DNA from: Rhodobacter sp. SGA-6-6
GTDB lineage: Bacteria > Pseudomonadota > Alphaproteobacteria > Rhodobacterales > Rhodobacteraceae
NCBI RefSeq assembly: GCF_011043545.1
Contig: NZ_JAAKGP010000005.1
Coordinates: 62,001 to 126,000, forward strand
DNA: 64,000 bases
Reading direction: 5' to 3'
The position numbers and the translations under genes were made by a program. This document shows positions 33,523 through 41,998 of the stretch, in pieces (the stretch's first letter is position 1; each line of letters opens with the position of its first letter). Below the pieces are notes generated by a model. The model saw only the letters and a program-made list of their open reading frames with translations. It was not told where the DNA came from and did no database searches.

Positions 33523-34299
33523 CTACTTTTCCTTGCGCAGGCCGATCAATGCGCAAAGGGCCGACAGCGCGATCACGACCACGGCGATGGCGGCGATGAT
33601 CGGGTCGATGCTTTCGCGCAGCCCCGACCACATCAGCCGCGGCAGGGTAATCACATCCAGCGAGGTCACGAACAGCGTGACCGAGATCTCCTCCCAGGAC
33701 AGAACGAAAGCCAGGGTGAACGAAGCGAGGATCCCGAACCTGATGTTCGGCAGGATCACCAGGCAGGTGGTCTGGGTCAGCGAGGCGCCCAGGTTGCGCG
33801 CGGCCCGTTCGAGGTTGGGGTCGATCTGGCTCAGCGCGACCAGCAGCGTCACCACCGCATAGGGGATGGCAAGCACGGTATGCGCGACGATGACGCCGGG
33901 ATAGCTGTCGTAGATCGAGGCCCGGGTGGTGAAGAAATACAGCGTCAGCGCCGAGATGATCGGCGGCACCGCCATCGGCATCAGCGCCGCCCCGACCAGC
34001 AGCCGGGTGTAGCGGCTTTTCGCATACCAGATGCCGACCGCGAACAGCACGGCGATGACGGTGGTGATCGCGGCCACGATCAGCCCGACGACCACGCTGG
34101 TCAGGATGCCGCTCTGCCAGACCTGGTTGGTCAGCAGTTCGGCATAGTGGCGCAGCGAATAGTCGCCGTCCGGCATCGACAGGTGCCGCTTCGGGGTGAA
34201 GGAGATCGGCACCACCGCCAGCAGCGGCAGCAGCATGAAGCAGACGCCGAGATAGCCTGCGGCGGCCGGGAGGTATCGGGTGAGACGGGGGCGCTTCAC
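33523..34299 (-). CDS. Polyamine-type ABC transporter permease (PotC-like)
   Basis: 258 residues from GTG 34299, which overlaps the upstream permease stop by four bases (GTGA); upstream ATG starts are non-conserved. Six membrane helices are visible, with the EAA loop NLERAARNLGASLTQTTCLVILP typical of PotC/PotI permeases. It is the last gene of an operon that starts with the flavoprotein at 39583. Its stop is 8 bp from the convergent GntR gene. Confidence 0.85.
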   Translation of the reverse strand: MKRPRLTRYLPAAAGYLGVCFMLLPLLAVVPISFTPKRHLSMPDGDYSLRHYAELLTNQVWQSGILTSVVVGLIVAAITTVIAVLFAVGIWYAKSRYTRLLVGAALMPMAVPPIISALTLYFFTTRASIYDSYPGVIVAHTVLAIPYAVVTLLVALSQIDPNLERAARNLGASLTQTTCLVILPNIRFGILASFTLAFVLSWEEISVTLFVTSLDVITLPRLMWSGLRESIDPIIAAIAVVVIALSALCALIGLRKEK

Positions 34300-35147
34300 T
34301 TTGCCAGCCTTTCGAAATCGACGAAGCGCGACACGATCCATGTCATCAGCAGCACGAAGCCCAGCAGGGTCGTCGCCAGCGCCGCGCCGAGCCCCCAGTT
34401 CGCGGTCTGCGACATCTGGGTGTAGATGTATTCCGCGATCATCACCACGCGCCCGCCGCCGAGGATGGCCGGGGTGATGAAGAAGCCGAGCGCGAAGACG
34501 AAGACGATGAAGAACGCGCCGATGATGCCGGGCAGGGTCAGCGGCAGGAAGATCTCGAAGAAGCGGCGGAAGGCGCGCGCGCCGAGGCCGCTTGCCGCCT
34601 GGAGGATGCGCAGGTCCACCTGCCGCATCACCGAGACCAGAGGGAAGACGGCGAAGGGGGTCATGAAATGCACCATGCCGATGATCACCCCCAGTTCGTT
34701 GCGCACCAGCGGCAGTGGGTCCGAGATCAGCCCGACATCGGTCAGGGTCGAGTTAATGATGCCCTGCGGGCGCAGCAGCGCCAGCCAGCCGAAGGCGCGG
34801 ATCAGGACCGAGATCCAGAACGGCACCAGCACCGCGAAGGCGATGATCTTGCGCCGCAGCGGCGGCCCGTAGACCCAGTGCCATGCCAGAAGATAGGCCA
34901 GGAAGACCGAGAAGACCGCGGTCAGGGCGCAGATGCGCAGGGTCCGCAGCAGGATGGAATGGATGCCGGGATCGGTCATCACCCGCAGATACTGCGAGAC
35001 GCCGAGCTCGGGCTCCGTCACGCTCCACGAGAATACCCCGAGGAGGGGGATGAAATAGCTGACCAGAAGCAGCAGGATCAGGGGGGCGATGTAGAACGCC
35101 CAGATGGAAAGGCGGCGCGGTCGGGTGCGCCTGGTCGCGGTGGCCAT
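34296..35147 (-). CDS. Polyamine-type ABC transporter permease (PotB-like)
   Basis: 283 residues from ATG 35147. A basic N-terminus (MATATRRTRPRRLS) precedes six membrane helices; the EAA loop is QAASGLGARAFRRFFEIFLP. It matches PotB/PotH permeases. An intercistronic hairpin separates it from the binding-protein gene upstream. With the PotC-like protein it forms the inner-membrane channel. Confidence 0.85.
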   Translation of the reverse strand: MATATRRTRPRRLSIWAFYIAPLILLLLVSYFIPLLGVFSWSVTEPELGVSQYLRVMTDPGIHSILLRTLRICALTAVFSVFLAYLLAWHWVYGPPLRRKIIAFAVLVPFWISVLIRAFGWLALLRPQGIINSTLTDVGLISDPLPLVRNELGVIIGMVHFMTPFAVFPLVSVMRQVDLRILQAASGLGARAFRRFFEIFLPLTLPGIIGAFFIVFVFALGFFITPAILGGGRVVMIAEYIYTQMSQTANWGLGAALATTLLGFVLLMTWIVSRFVDFERLAK

Positions 35148-35178
35148 GGATCTGCTGCCCCTCTGGATGCCGGGAAGC

Positions 35179-35210
35179 GGCAGGAGGCCGGGAAGGCCCG
35201 CGCTCCTGCC
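35179..35210 (-). terminator. Intercistronic hairpin between the binding protein and permease genes
   Basis: GGCAGGAG (35179-35186) pairs with CTCCTGCC (35203-35210), and an inner CGGG/CCCG stem encloses AAGG, with a 2x2 internal loop between. It lies 21 bp after the binding-protein stop. Such structures often stabilise the upstream message or terminate part of transcription, giving more binding protein than permease. Confidence 0.5.
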
Positions 35211-35230
35211 GTCCTGTCGGTTCAGGCGTC

Positions 35231-36334
35231 TCAGCCTGCGATCAGCGCGGTATACCTGTCCAGCGCCTCGGCGTAGTTCTTCGCATACCAGTCCATGTCC
35301 TGCGGGTGCATGACGGCGACATGCTCGGGCTGGGTGCAGTCGATGCGCTTGAACTCCTCGGGCACCAGCGCCGCGGCCTCGGGGTTGGCGGGGCTGAGGC
35401 CCACCAGTTTCAGCAGCTCCACCTGCAACACCGGGTCCTGCGCCGCGGCGATGAACCTGTTCGACGCCTCCGCCCCGGCGGGACCGTCCTTCATGTAGCT
35501 CCAGGCGTCGGGGAAGATCACCCCGTCGTTGAAGGTGAAGGTGACGCGCTGCTCGGTCTCGCGGTCGACCAGGATCGCGCGGGTGCCCCAGATCATGCCC
35601 ATGGAGGCGTCGCCGTCCATCATCACCTGCTGGCTTTCCGCCCCCGAGCCCCAGACGCTGGAGACATGCGGCAGCAGTTCGGCGATCTTGTTCAGCGCCC
35701 GGTTCAGGTCGATGGGGTAAAGCTGGTCGGGGGCCATGCCATCCGCCAGCAGCGCGCCTTCCAGCAGGCCGTTCATGTATTTCGGGATGCAGCGCTGGCC
35801 GGGGAAGGCCTCGACATCGAAGAAGTCCTTCCAGGTCTTCGGCGGATTGTCCCCGTATTTCTCGGAGTCGTAGCACAGCACCATGGTGTTGAAGAGCGCG
35901 GCGACCCCGTATTCGAAGGCGGTGCCGCCGACGATCTTCGCCTTGTCGACGATGGCATAGTCGATCTCGCCCAGCAGGCCCTTTTCGCCCAGGGTGATGG
36001 CCGAGTTGTATTCCAGCTGCATCACGTCCCAGGCGATCTTGCCGCTGGCGGCCTGCGCCTGCACGGCGCCCTCGGTCGGGCCCGAGCCATCCTCGCGCAC
36101 GGTGATCCCCGTCAGCTCGGTCAGCTTGCCGCCGAAGATGTCGACCGTGGCCTTGCCGACCTCGCCGCCCCAGGTCGCCAGGATCAGCTCGCCCGCCTGA
36201 GCCGAGGCCATGCCGCCCCGCAGGACCCCCGCGCCGAGGCCGATGGCGGTGAGCGACTTGATGAGACCGCGGCGGCTCAGCTGACCCGAACGCAGCTTGT
36301 ATGCGATGATGTCGCGATAGTCGTCTTTCAGCAT
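35231..36334 (-). CDS. Tat-exported polyamine-type ABC substrate-binding protein (PotD/PotF-like)
   Basis: 367 residues. The N-terminus contains the twin-arginine motif SRRGLIKSL near residue 20 and a signal cleavage site after ASAQA. The mature protein begins ELILATWGGEVGKATVDIF, a type II periplasmic binding fold of the PotD/AfuA-like group; later DGDASMGMIWGTRA is typical. Tat export suggests folding before secretion. The ligand is unknown; polyamines, betaines and amino-acid derivatives are all bound by relatives. Confidence 0.85.
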   Translation of the reverse strand: MLKDDYRDIIAYKLRSGQLSRRGLIKSLTAIGLGAGVLRGGMASAQAGELILATWGGEVGKATVDIFGGKLTELTGITVREDGSGPTEGAVQAQAASGKIAWDVMQLEYNSAITLGEKGLLGEIDYAIVDKAKIVGGTAFEYGVAALFNTMVLCYDSEKYGDNPPKTWKDFFDVEAFPGQRCIPKYMNGLLEGALLADGMAPDQLYPIDLNRALNKIAELLPHVSSVWGSGAESQQVMMDGDASMGMIWGTRAILVDRETEQRVTFTFNDGVIFPDAWSYMKDGPAGAEASNRFIAAAQDPVLQVELLKLVGLSPANPEAAALVPEEFKRIDCTQPEHVAVMHPQDMDWYAKNYAEALDRYTALIAG

Positions 36335-36377
36335 TTCTCACTCCCTGGTGTTGTTGGTTGCTGAGGGTCGTTCTTGC

Positions 36378-37496
36378 TTAGGCGAGGATCAGGCTCTTCT
36401 CGGGGGGCCATCCGATCCACAGGGGCGCGGTCGTCTGCGCGAAGCGGGCCGCCCATTCGGCGGCATTCATCTGCAGGACGACATCGGCGCGCTGGTCGCC
36501 CGTGGTCACGAGGTCGACCAGCACGCTTGCGCCGTGATAGGCGGTGCCGCGCAGCGCGACCGCGACCCGGTTCTGCGCCTGCGGCGGCTCGGCGTCGTAA
36601 AGCGTGGCGTGTTCCGGGCGGATGCCGATCTTGGAAAAGCCGGGCTTGCCACCCGCGGCCCGCAGCAGGTTTCCCTCGAACAGGCCGGATACCCCGGCGG
36701 GCCCGTGCTGCTGGCCGGTGACGGGAAAGAGGTTCAGCTGGCCGAGGAATTTCGCCACGAACTCGGTGCCGGGGGCGTCGTAGACCTGTTCCGGCGTGCC
36801 GATCTGCTGCACCCTGCCGCCGTCGAAGATCGCCACCCGGTCGGACATGGACAGCGCCTCGCTCTGGTCGTGGGTGACGAAGACGAAGGTGCTGCCGAAT
36901 TCGCGGTGGATGCGCTTGACCTCGAACTGCAGCTGTTCGCGCAGGTTCTTGTCCAGCGCCGAGAACGGCTCGTCCAGCAGCAGCAGCGCCGGTGAGAAGA
37001 TCAGCGCCCGCGCCAGCGCCACCCGCTGCTGCTGCCCGCCCGAAAGCTGGCGCGGATATTTCCGTGCATGGTCTTCCAGCCCCACCCGGCGCACCACTTC
37101 GGCGACGCGCCGTTTCTGCTCGTCGGCGCGGATCTTGCGCACGCGCAGGGGGAAGGCGATGTTCTGCTCGACCGTCAGGTGCGGGAACAGGGCGTAGCCC
37201 TGGAACACCATGCCGAAGTTGCGGTCTTCCGGCGGGGTGAAGGTCAGGTCCTTGCCGCCCATGACCAGCTGCCCCTCGGTGGCGAAGTCGAAGCCGGCGA
37301 GGATGTTCAGGAAGGTCGACTTGCCCGATCCCGAAGGCCCCAGCAGCGTCAGGAACTCGCCCCGGCGGATCTGCAGGTTCACCCGTTCCAGCGCCGTGAA
37401 CTCGCCGAAGCGCTTGGTGATGTCCTTCACCTCGATCTGGACCGTTCCTTCCGGCCCGGCGGGCGGGGTGACCAGGTCGCTGTCTTTGGCAGTCAT
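36378..37496 (-). CDS. Polyamine-type ABC transporter ATP-binding protein (PotA-like)
   Basis: 372 residues from ATG 37496. Walker A GPSGSGKSTFLNILAG, signature QLSGGQQQRVALARAL and Walker B LLLLDEPFSALDKN are intact, and the C-terminal ~90 residues form a TOBE domain (KIGIRPEHATLY). The order PotA, binding protein, PotB, PotC downstream of the flavoprotein indicates one transport-plus-catabolism operon. The gap to the flavoprotein stop is 95 bp. Confidence 0.85.
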   Translation of the reverse strand: MTAKDSDLVTPPAGPEGTVQIEVKDITKRFGEFTALERVNLQIRRGEFLTLLGPSGSGKSTFLNILAGFDFATEGQLVMGGKDLTFTPPEDRNFGMVFQGYALFPHLTVEQNIAFPLRVRKIRADEQKRRVAEVVRRVGLEDHARKYPRQLSGGQQQRVALARALIFSPALLLLDEPFSALDKNLREQLQFEVKRIHREFGSTFVFVTHDQSEALSMSDRVAIFDGGRVQQIGTPEQVYDAPGTEFVAKFLGQLNLFPVTGQQHGPAGVSGLFEGNLLRAAGGKPGFSKIGIRPEHATLYDAEPPQAQNRVAVALRGTAYHGASVLVDLVTTGDQRADVVLQMNAAEWAARFAQTTAPLWIGWPPEKSLILA

Positions 37497-37591
37497 GGAA
37501 GCAGGTCCCCCAACATGGTCAGCCTGAATGCAGGCCGGGCTCGATCCGGCATGGTCCCGCAGCGCCGGCCGTCCGGCGCTGCGGGCAGGTC

Positions 37592-39583
37592 TCAAAGCTC
37601 AAGGGCAACCTTGAACCCGTCGTAGATGGCCTCCTCGGCGGTTCTCGGGGTCAGGCAATCGCCGATGACGCGCACGTCGCCGGCATAGCCTTCCAGCTCG
37701 CGCTCCAGCTCGGACCGCGCCGCGGTGCCGTAGGCGAGGACCAGCGCATCGGCCTCCTCCAGGATGACGGGGGCGCCGGTGACCGTATCCTGAAGATAGA
37801 CCGTGTTGTCGTCGTAGCCGTAGGGCCGGGTATAGGGGATCACCTCGACCCCCAGCTTGCGCAGCTCGCCGTTGGCGTGGTCGCGGACGTAAAGCGGCAC
37901 CGTCTCGCCCGCCACGGTGCCGTTGACCGCCAGCCGGACCCGGCAGCCGTTCTGCGCCAGATGCATGGCGATGCCCATGCCGACCCAGTCGCAGCGCCAG
38001 TCCGCCACCACCACCGAGCCGCGGACCTGCTTCTCGCCCTTGAGGATCTCGGTCGCATAGACGACCGGCAGCCCGCCCATGCTTTCCAGATTGGGCATGT
38101 AGGGGGTGCCGCCGGTGGCAAGGATCACCGTGTCGGGCGCCTCGGCCTCGACCAGCGCGCGGGTCACCACCGTGTTGCGCACCACTTTGACCTGATGCAG
38201 GTCCAGCTCGCGCTTGAGGTTGGTGACCACGCCGCCGAATTCCATCCGCCCCGGCAATAGCTGCGCCAGCAGGACCTGGCCGCCGAGCTGGCCGCTGCCT
38301 TCGTAAAGCGTCACCTGATGGCCGCGCTGCGCGGCGATGACGGCGGCCTTCATGCCGCCGGGGCCGCCGCCCACCACCATGACCTTCCTGCGTGCCGCCG
38401 GGGCAGGGAGGCCGCGCAGCATCAGCTCGCGCCCGGTCGCGGGATGCTGGATGCAGGAGATCGGCGCGCCCTTGTGGAAATGCGCGATGCAGGCCTGGTT
38501 GCAGGCGATGCAGGCGCGGATGTCCTCCAGCCGGCCCTCGATCACCTTGTTGGGCATCTCGGGGTCGGCGATCATCGCGCGGGTCATCCCGCAGACATCG
38601 GCCTGGCCCGAGGCGATGATCGCATCCGCATCCTGCGGCTGGTTGATCCGCCCGGTCACGAAGACCGGGATCGAGGTCCGCTTCCTCACCTGCGCGGCAA
38701 GGGGGACGGTATAGCCGACCTGCTGGCTCATCGGCGGCACGATGTGCATCGCGCCGCCGATCGTGGCCGAGGAGCCGCCGACGATGTGGACATAGTCGAG
38801 TTGGCCGGACAGGGCCGCGATGGCCTCGCCCACCTCGTCGATGGTCAGGCCATGCTCGTCCATCTCGCTGCCCGAGATGCGCAGGCCGATCACGAAATCC
38901 TCGCCGGTCTTGGCCCGCACATCGGCGATCACCTCGCGCAGGAACCGCAGGCGGTTTTCCAGCGGGCCGCCGTATTCGTCCTTTCGCAGGTTCACGCGCG
39001 GGTTCAGGAACTGCGACGGCAGGTAGCCGTGGCTGGCGACGATCTCGGTCCCGTCCAGGCCCGCGACATGCAGGCGGCGCGCGGCATCGCCGTAGCCCGC
39101 GACGACGCTGCGCACCATCTGCAGGCTCATCGGGCGCGGCATCACGCTGAAGCGTTCGTTCGGGACGGCCGATGGCGCATAGGCCACGGCCATCATGCCG
39201 CCCTGCGCCTCGATGATCTCGCGGCCCGGGTGGAAGATCTGGCCGAAGATCGTGGTGCCGTAGCGATGCACCGTCTCGGCCAGCTTGCGGTAGCCGGGGA
39301 TGCAGCCGTCGTCGGAGGCCATCAGGATGTGGTTGGTGTAGCGGGCCGACTCATGGACCCCCGCCACCTGGACCACGATCAGCCCGGCGCCGCCCTTCGC
39401 CCGGGCCTCGTGATAGGCGATCAGGGCATCGTTCACCAGGGCTTCGGTGGGAAGCGTGGTGTCGTGGCCGGTCGACATGATCCGGTTCTTCAGGGTGGCC
39501 CCCCTGATCTTCAGCGGTTCAAGCAGGTTGGGGCAGGGGGTCTGCCCCGGGGGCGATGTTGGCACGTCAGCTCTCCGGACCAT
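37592..39583 (-). CDS. Iron-sulfur flavoprotein of the trimethylamine dehydrogenase / 2,4-dienoyl-CoA reductase family
   Basis: 663 residues. Residues 20-350 form an Old-Yellow-Enzyme TIM barrel for FMN. Cys358, Cys361, Cys365 and Cys377 give the C-X2-C-X3-C-X11-C motif for a 4Fe-4S cluster. Residues 400-660 hold a FAD/NAD-binding module beginning MVVGGGPGGMKAA. Relatives include trimethylamine dehydrogenase, 2,4-dienoyl-CoA reductase and N-methylproline demethylase (StcD/HpbD). An N-demethylase role fits the amine importer and the betaine-gene remnants next door, but this is inference. GTG 39565, preceded by GGAGAG, may be the true start instead of ATG 39583. Confidence 0.8.
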   Translation of the reverse strand: MVRRADVPTSPPGQTPCPNLLEPLKIRGATLKNRIMSTGHDTTLPTEALVNDALIAYHEARAKGGAGLIVVQVAGVHESARYTNHILMASDDGCIPGYRKLAETVHRYGTTIFGQIFHPGREIIEAQGGMMAVAYAPSAVPNERFSVMPRPMSLQMVRSVVAGYGDAARRLHVAGLDGTEIVASHGYLPSQFLNPRVNLRKDEYGGPLENRLRFLREVIADVRAKTGEDFVIGLRISGSEMDEHGLTIDEVGEAIAALSGQLDYVHIVGGSSATIGGAMHIVPPMSQQVGYTVPLAAQVRKRTSIPVFVTGRINQPQDADAIIASGQADVCGMTRAMIADPEMPNKVIEGRLEDIRACIACNQACIAHFHKGAPISCIQHPATGRELMLRGLPAPAARRKVMVVGGGPGGMKAAVIAAQRGHQVTLYEGSGQLGGQVLLAQLLPGRMEFGGVVTNLKRELDLHQVKVVRNTVVTRALVEAEAPDTVILATGGTPYMPNLESMGGLPVVYATEILKGEKQVRGSVVVADWRCDWVGMGIAMHLAQNGCRVRLAVNGTVAGETVPLYVRDHANGELRKLGVEVIPYTRPYGYDDNTVYLQDTVTGAPVILEEADALVLAYGTAARSELERELEGYAGDVRVIGDCLTPRTAEEAIYDGFKVALEL

Positions 39584-39640
39584 GTTCCATGGCTACAGAT
39601 ATATTGGTCGTCAAAATAGTCAATTTTTTATGTGACAAGA

Positions 39641-39650
39641 TTGTCGACAA
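39641..39650. promoter_or_regulatory. Palindromic operator upstream of the flavoprotein/Pot operon
   Basis: TTGTCGACAA is a perfect 10-bp palindrome in an AT-rich spacer (39601-39660) between the flavoprotein and the degraded SDR/betaine genes. It matches the lhgO operator core TTGTCAACAA at nine of ten positions. On the minus strand TTGACT (39634-39629) could be a -35 element for the flavoprotein operon, so the site would overlap RNA polymerase. Confidence 0.55.
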
Positions 39651-39752
39651 TAAGCTTTGGCCCTCAATTGCTGACCCGGGGCAAGGATCCTGCCGGCGGC
39701 AACGGTGCCGGACCGCCGTTCGTGACGCTGGATTTGCCGCCGTCCTTGGTCT

Positions 39753-40247
39753 GGCACCATCATCGTGAAGCCGCTGCACGAGTCGACCGACGAGGATTAC
39801 GACCGGCTGATGGCGATCGACGTCCGGTCCTCCTTCATCGTCTGCCGCGAGGTGGTGGCGCAGATGCGGGAAAATGGCGGCGGCTCCATCGTCATCACCT
39901 CCTCCATCGGCGGCGAGAAGGGGTTCGCGCTGGAAAGCATCTACTGCATGTCGAAGGGCGCGGTGTTGCAGCTCGCCCGCTCCATCGCCATCGAATACCG
40001 CGACCAGGGCATCCGCGCCAATGCGATCTGCCCGGCCTTCGTCAAGACCGCCCATGGCCTGCGCGAGATCGAGGAGCTCGACGGGCTGGGGCAGAACTGG
40101 AACGAGGCCGACCTGCACGCGGTGCAGGGCCGGCTGTGCGAGCCGGAGGAGGTGGCCGCCGCCGCGCTGTGGCTGGCTTCGGACGAGGCCAGCTTCGTCA
40201 ACGGCACCGCGCTTTACGTCGACAACGGCTGGTATGCCAAGGGCTGA
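39753..40247 (+). pseudogene. Short-chain dehydrogenase remnant lacking the N-terminal Rossmann region
   Basis: The frame from about 39753 reads TIIVKPLHESTDEDYDRL and continues through ITSSIGGEKG, the active-site YCMSK and the C-terminal AICPAFVKTAHG and NGTALYVDNGWYAKG, all standard for the second half of an SDR. The first ~85 residues with the TGxxxGIG cofactor motif are absent, and the sequence upstream does not encode them in any frame. Translation from GTG 39765 would give 160 residues without a nucleotide-binding site. It is probably a 5'-deleted gene beside a degraded betaine transporter. Confidence 0.75.
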
Positions 40248-40289
40248 GGCCCCCGGCGCCAGAAACCAGAAACAAGAGGGAGAAAGACC

Positions 40290-40676
40290 ATGAAGACCAT
40301 TCTCGCCACGGCCGCGGCCGCCGGTGTCGCGCTTGCCGCCCCGGCCTTCGCCTTCGAGCCGGAATCGGACCAGACCATCAAGCTGATGCAGGCCGACTGG
40401 ACCTCGATGCTGGTCAATACCGAGATCCTGAACATCATCCTGTCGACCTACGGCTATGACGTCGAGAAGGTCATCGCCGACGACAGCGCCCGCTACCCGG
40501 GCTTCGAGAGCAGCGACCTGACCATGGCGGTGGAGACCTGGCAGACCACGCAGGACAAGGCCTCAAAGCCTCGGCCGGCACCGGCAAGGTGCTGGACATA
40601 GGCGAGCTTGGCCCCCACGCCCGCGAAGACTGGTGGTATCCGGCCTATATGGCCGAGCTTTGCCCCGGCCTCAGCC
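40290..40676 (+). pseudogene. Glycine-betaine-type ABC substrate-binding protein, frameshifted and truncated
   Basis: An intact start (GAGGGAGAAAGACC then ATG 40290) and signal peptide MKTILATAAAAGVALAAPAFA are followed by ESDQTIKLMQADWTSML and SSDLTMAVETWQTTQDKA, matching ProX/OpuAC-like proteins. At about 40562 one base is missing: the present frame ends after ARCWT, whereas the +1 frame continues the family with KASAGTGKVLDIGELGPHA and REDWWYPAYM. That continuation ends near 40676, so the C-terminal two-thirds of the protein has been deleted. Confidence 0.8.
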
Positions 40677-40911
40677 CCGTTCTGGAACGCCGCGGTCAGG
40701 TTCATCAATGGCGCTGTCGATGCTGGTCATCGCCGCGCTTGTCGGCACCCGCGAACTGGGGCAGGAGGTCTTCACCTCGCTGTCGCAGGGCCAGCCGGGG
40801 CCGGGGATCACCGCCGGCCTCTGCGTCGCCTGCATCGCGCTGATCGCCGATGCGCTGCTGAAATCCGGCGCGGCCCGTGCCGCAAGACATCAGGGAGAGG
40901 CCCATGCCTGA
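40677..40911 (+). pseudogene. ProW-like betaine permease remnant
   Basis: From about 40710 the frame reads MALSMLVIAALVGTREL and continues GQEVFTSLSQGQPGPGITAGLC and FIAIIAD-like CIALIADALLK, which is the C-terminal end of the ProW/OpuAB permease. A short stretch in another frame at 40677-40710 (PFWNAAVRFIN) resembles the start of such a permease, which suggests that the gene lost its middle. All membrane helices of the channel core except the last two are gone. The stop overlaps the ProV-like start. Confidence 0.7.
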
Positions 40912-41998
40912 CACCGCTTCGCGCCCCGTCGCCCTTTCGGCCGAAGGCGTCTGGAAGGTCTTCGGCACCGACGCCGCCGGTTTCCGCGCCCGCCCCGAAG
41001 CCGAGCGCAGCCCCGAGGCGATGGCCCGCGACCATCTGGTCGGCGCCGTCCGCGACGCCGGGTTCCAGATCGGCCGCGGCGAGGTCTTCGTCATCATGGG
41101 CCTGTCCGGCTCGGGCAAGTCCACTCTCATGCGCTGCCTGACCCGGCTGATCGAACCCTCCGAGGGCCGCATCCTCTTCGACGGGCAGGACATCCTGACC
41201 TTGGGCGAGAAGCCCTTGGCCGAGCTGCGCCGCAAGCGCATGGGCATGGTGTTCCAGCATTTCGCCCTGCTGCCAAACCGCACCGTGCTGGGCAACATCG
41301 CCTTCCCGCTGGAGATGCAGGGCATGGACCGCGACCGCGCCGAGGCCCGCGCGCGGGACCTGGCCGAGGTGGTGGGCCTCACGGGGCGCGAGCACCGCTT
41401 CCCGGCGGAACTGTCGGGCGGCCAGCAGCAGCGCGTCGGCATCGCCCGCTCCCTGACCACTGATCCGGAATTCTGGTTCCTGGACGAGCCCTTCTCGGCG
41501 CTGGATCCGCTGATCCGCGCCGACCTTCAGGCCGAGGTGCAGCGGCTGCAGCAGGAACACACCCGCACCACCATTTTCGTCACCCACGACCTCGACGAGG
41601 CGATCCGGCTGGCCGACCGGGTGGCGATCATGGAAAGCGGCAGGATCGTCCAGATCGGCACGCCCGAGGCGCTGGTGACGAAGCCCGCCACCGACTACTT
41701 CCGCCGCTTCGTCGCCAAGGTGCCGCCGGCGCGGGTGATCCGGGTCTCCTCGCTGATGACGTCGCCGGAAGGAGACATGGCGGGCGAGCCGGTCAGCGCC
41801 GACGCCACCATCGCCGAGATCGCCCCCCGCATCGTCGCCCCCGGCGGGCCGCTGCGCGTGCTGGATGGACAGGCCGCCCGGTCGGCGTGCTGGACCGGCA
41901 AAGCGCGCTGCAGACCTGGCCTCCGGGGTCTGACGCCTGCCGCGAAGGTGCGCGGCAGGCATCGGGTCGGGGCGGCTAGAACAGCGCCGCGGTCTTGA
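40904..41998 (+). CDS. ProV-like glycine-betaine ABC transporter ATP-binding protein with frameshifted C-terminus
   Basis: 364 residues from ATG 40904. The ATPase domain is complete: Walker A MGLSGSGKSTLMRCLTRL, signature ELSGGQQQRVGIARSL and Walker B FWFLDEPFSALDPL, plus the ProV-type N-terminal extension. The C-terminal CBS-like tail breaks near 41872: VLDGQ should continue GRPVGVLDRQSALQ, which is present one frame over, so one G appears to be lost. The old frame would stop at TAG 41977-41979, overlapping the stop of the convergent transporter gene. Its permease partner is destroyed, so it is probably non-functional. Confidence 0.75.
   Translation: MPDTASRPVALSAEGVWKVFGTDAAGFRARPEAERSPEAMARDHLVGAVRDAGFQIGRGEVFVIMGLSGSGKSTLMRCLTRLIEPSEGRILFDGQDILTLGEKPLAELRRKRMGMVFQHFALLPNRTVLGNIAFPLEMQGMDRDRAEARARDLAEVVGLTGREHRFPAELSGGQQQRVGIARSLTTDPEFWFLDEPFSALDPLIRADLQAEVQRLQQEHTRTTIFVTHDLDEAIRLADRVAIMESGRIVQIGTPEALVTKPATDYFRRFVAKVPPARVIRVSSLMTSPEGDMAGEPVSADATIAEIAPRIVAPGGPLRVLDGQAARSACWTGKARCRPGLRGLTPAAKVRGRHRVGAARTAPRS

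Noticed and set aside
39552-39570. TGGCACG near 39557 as a second sigma-54 promoter
   Set aside because: There is no GC at the required 10-bp distance from GG. Other TGGCACG copies (minus strand near 6420 and 20400) also fail and lie inside genes.
40555-40601. Programmed frameshift in the betaine-binding protein
   Set aside because: No slippery sequence or downstream structure is evident, and the frame after the shift is truncated anyway; decay explains it better.
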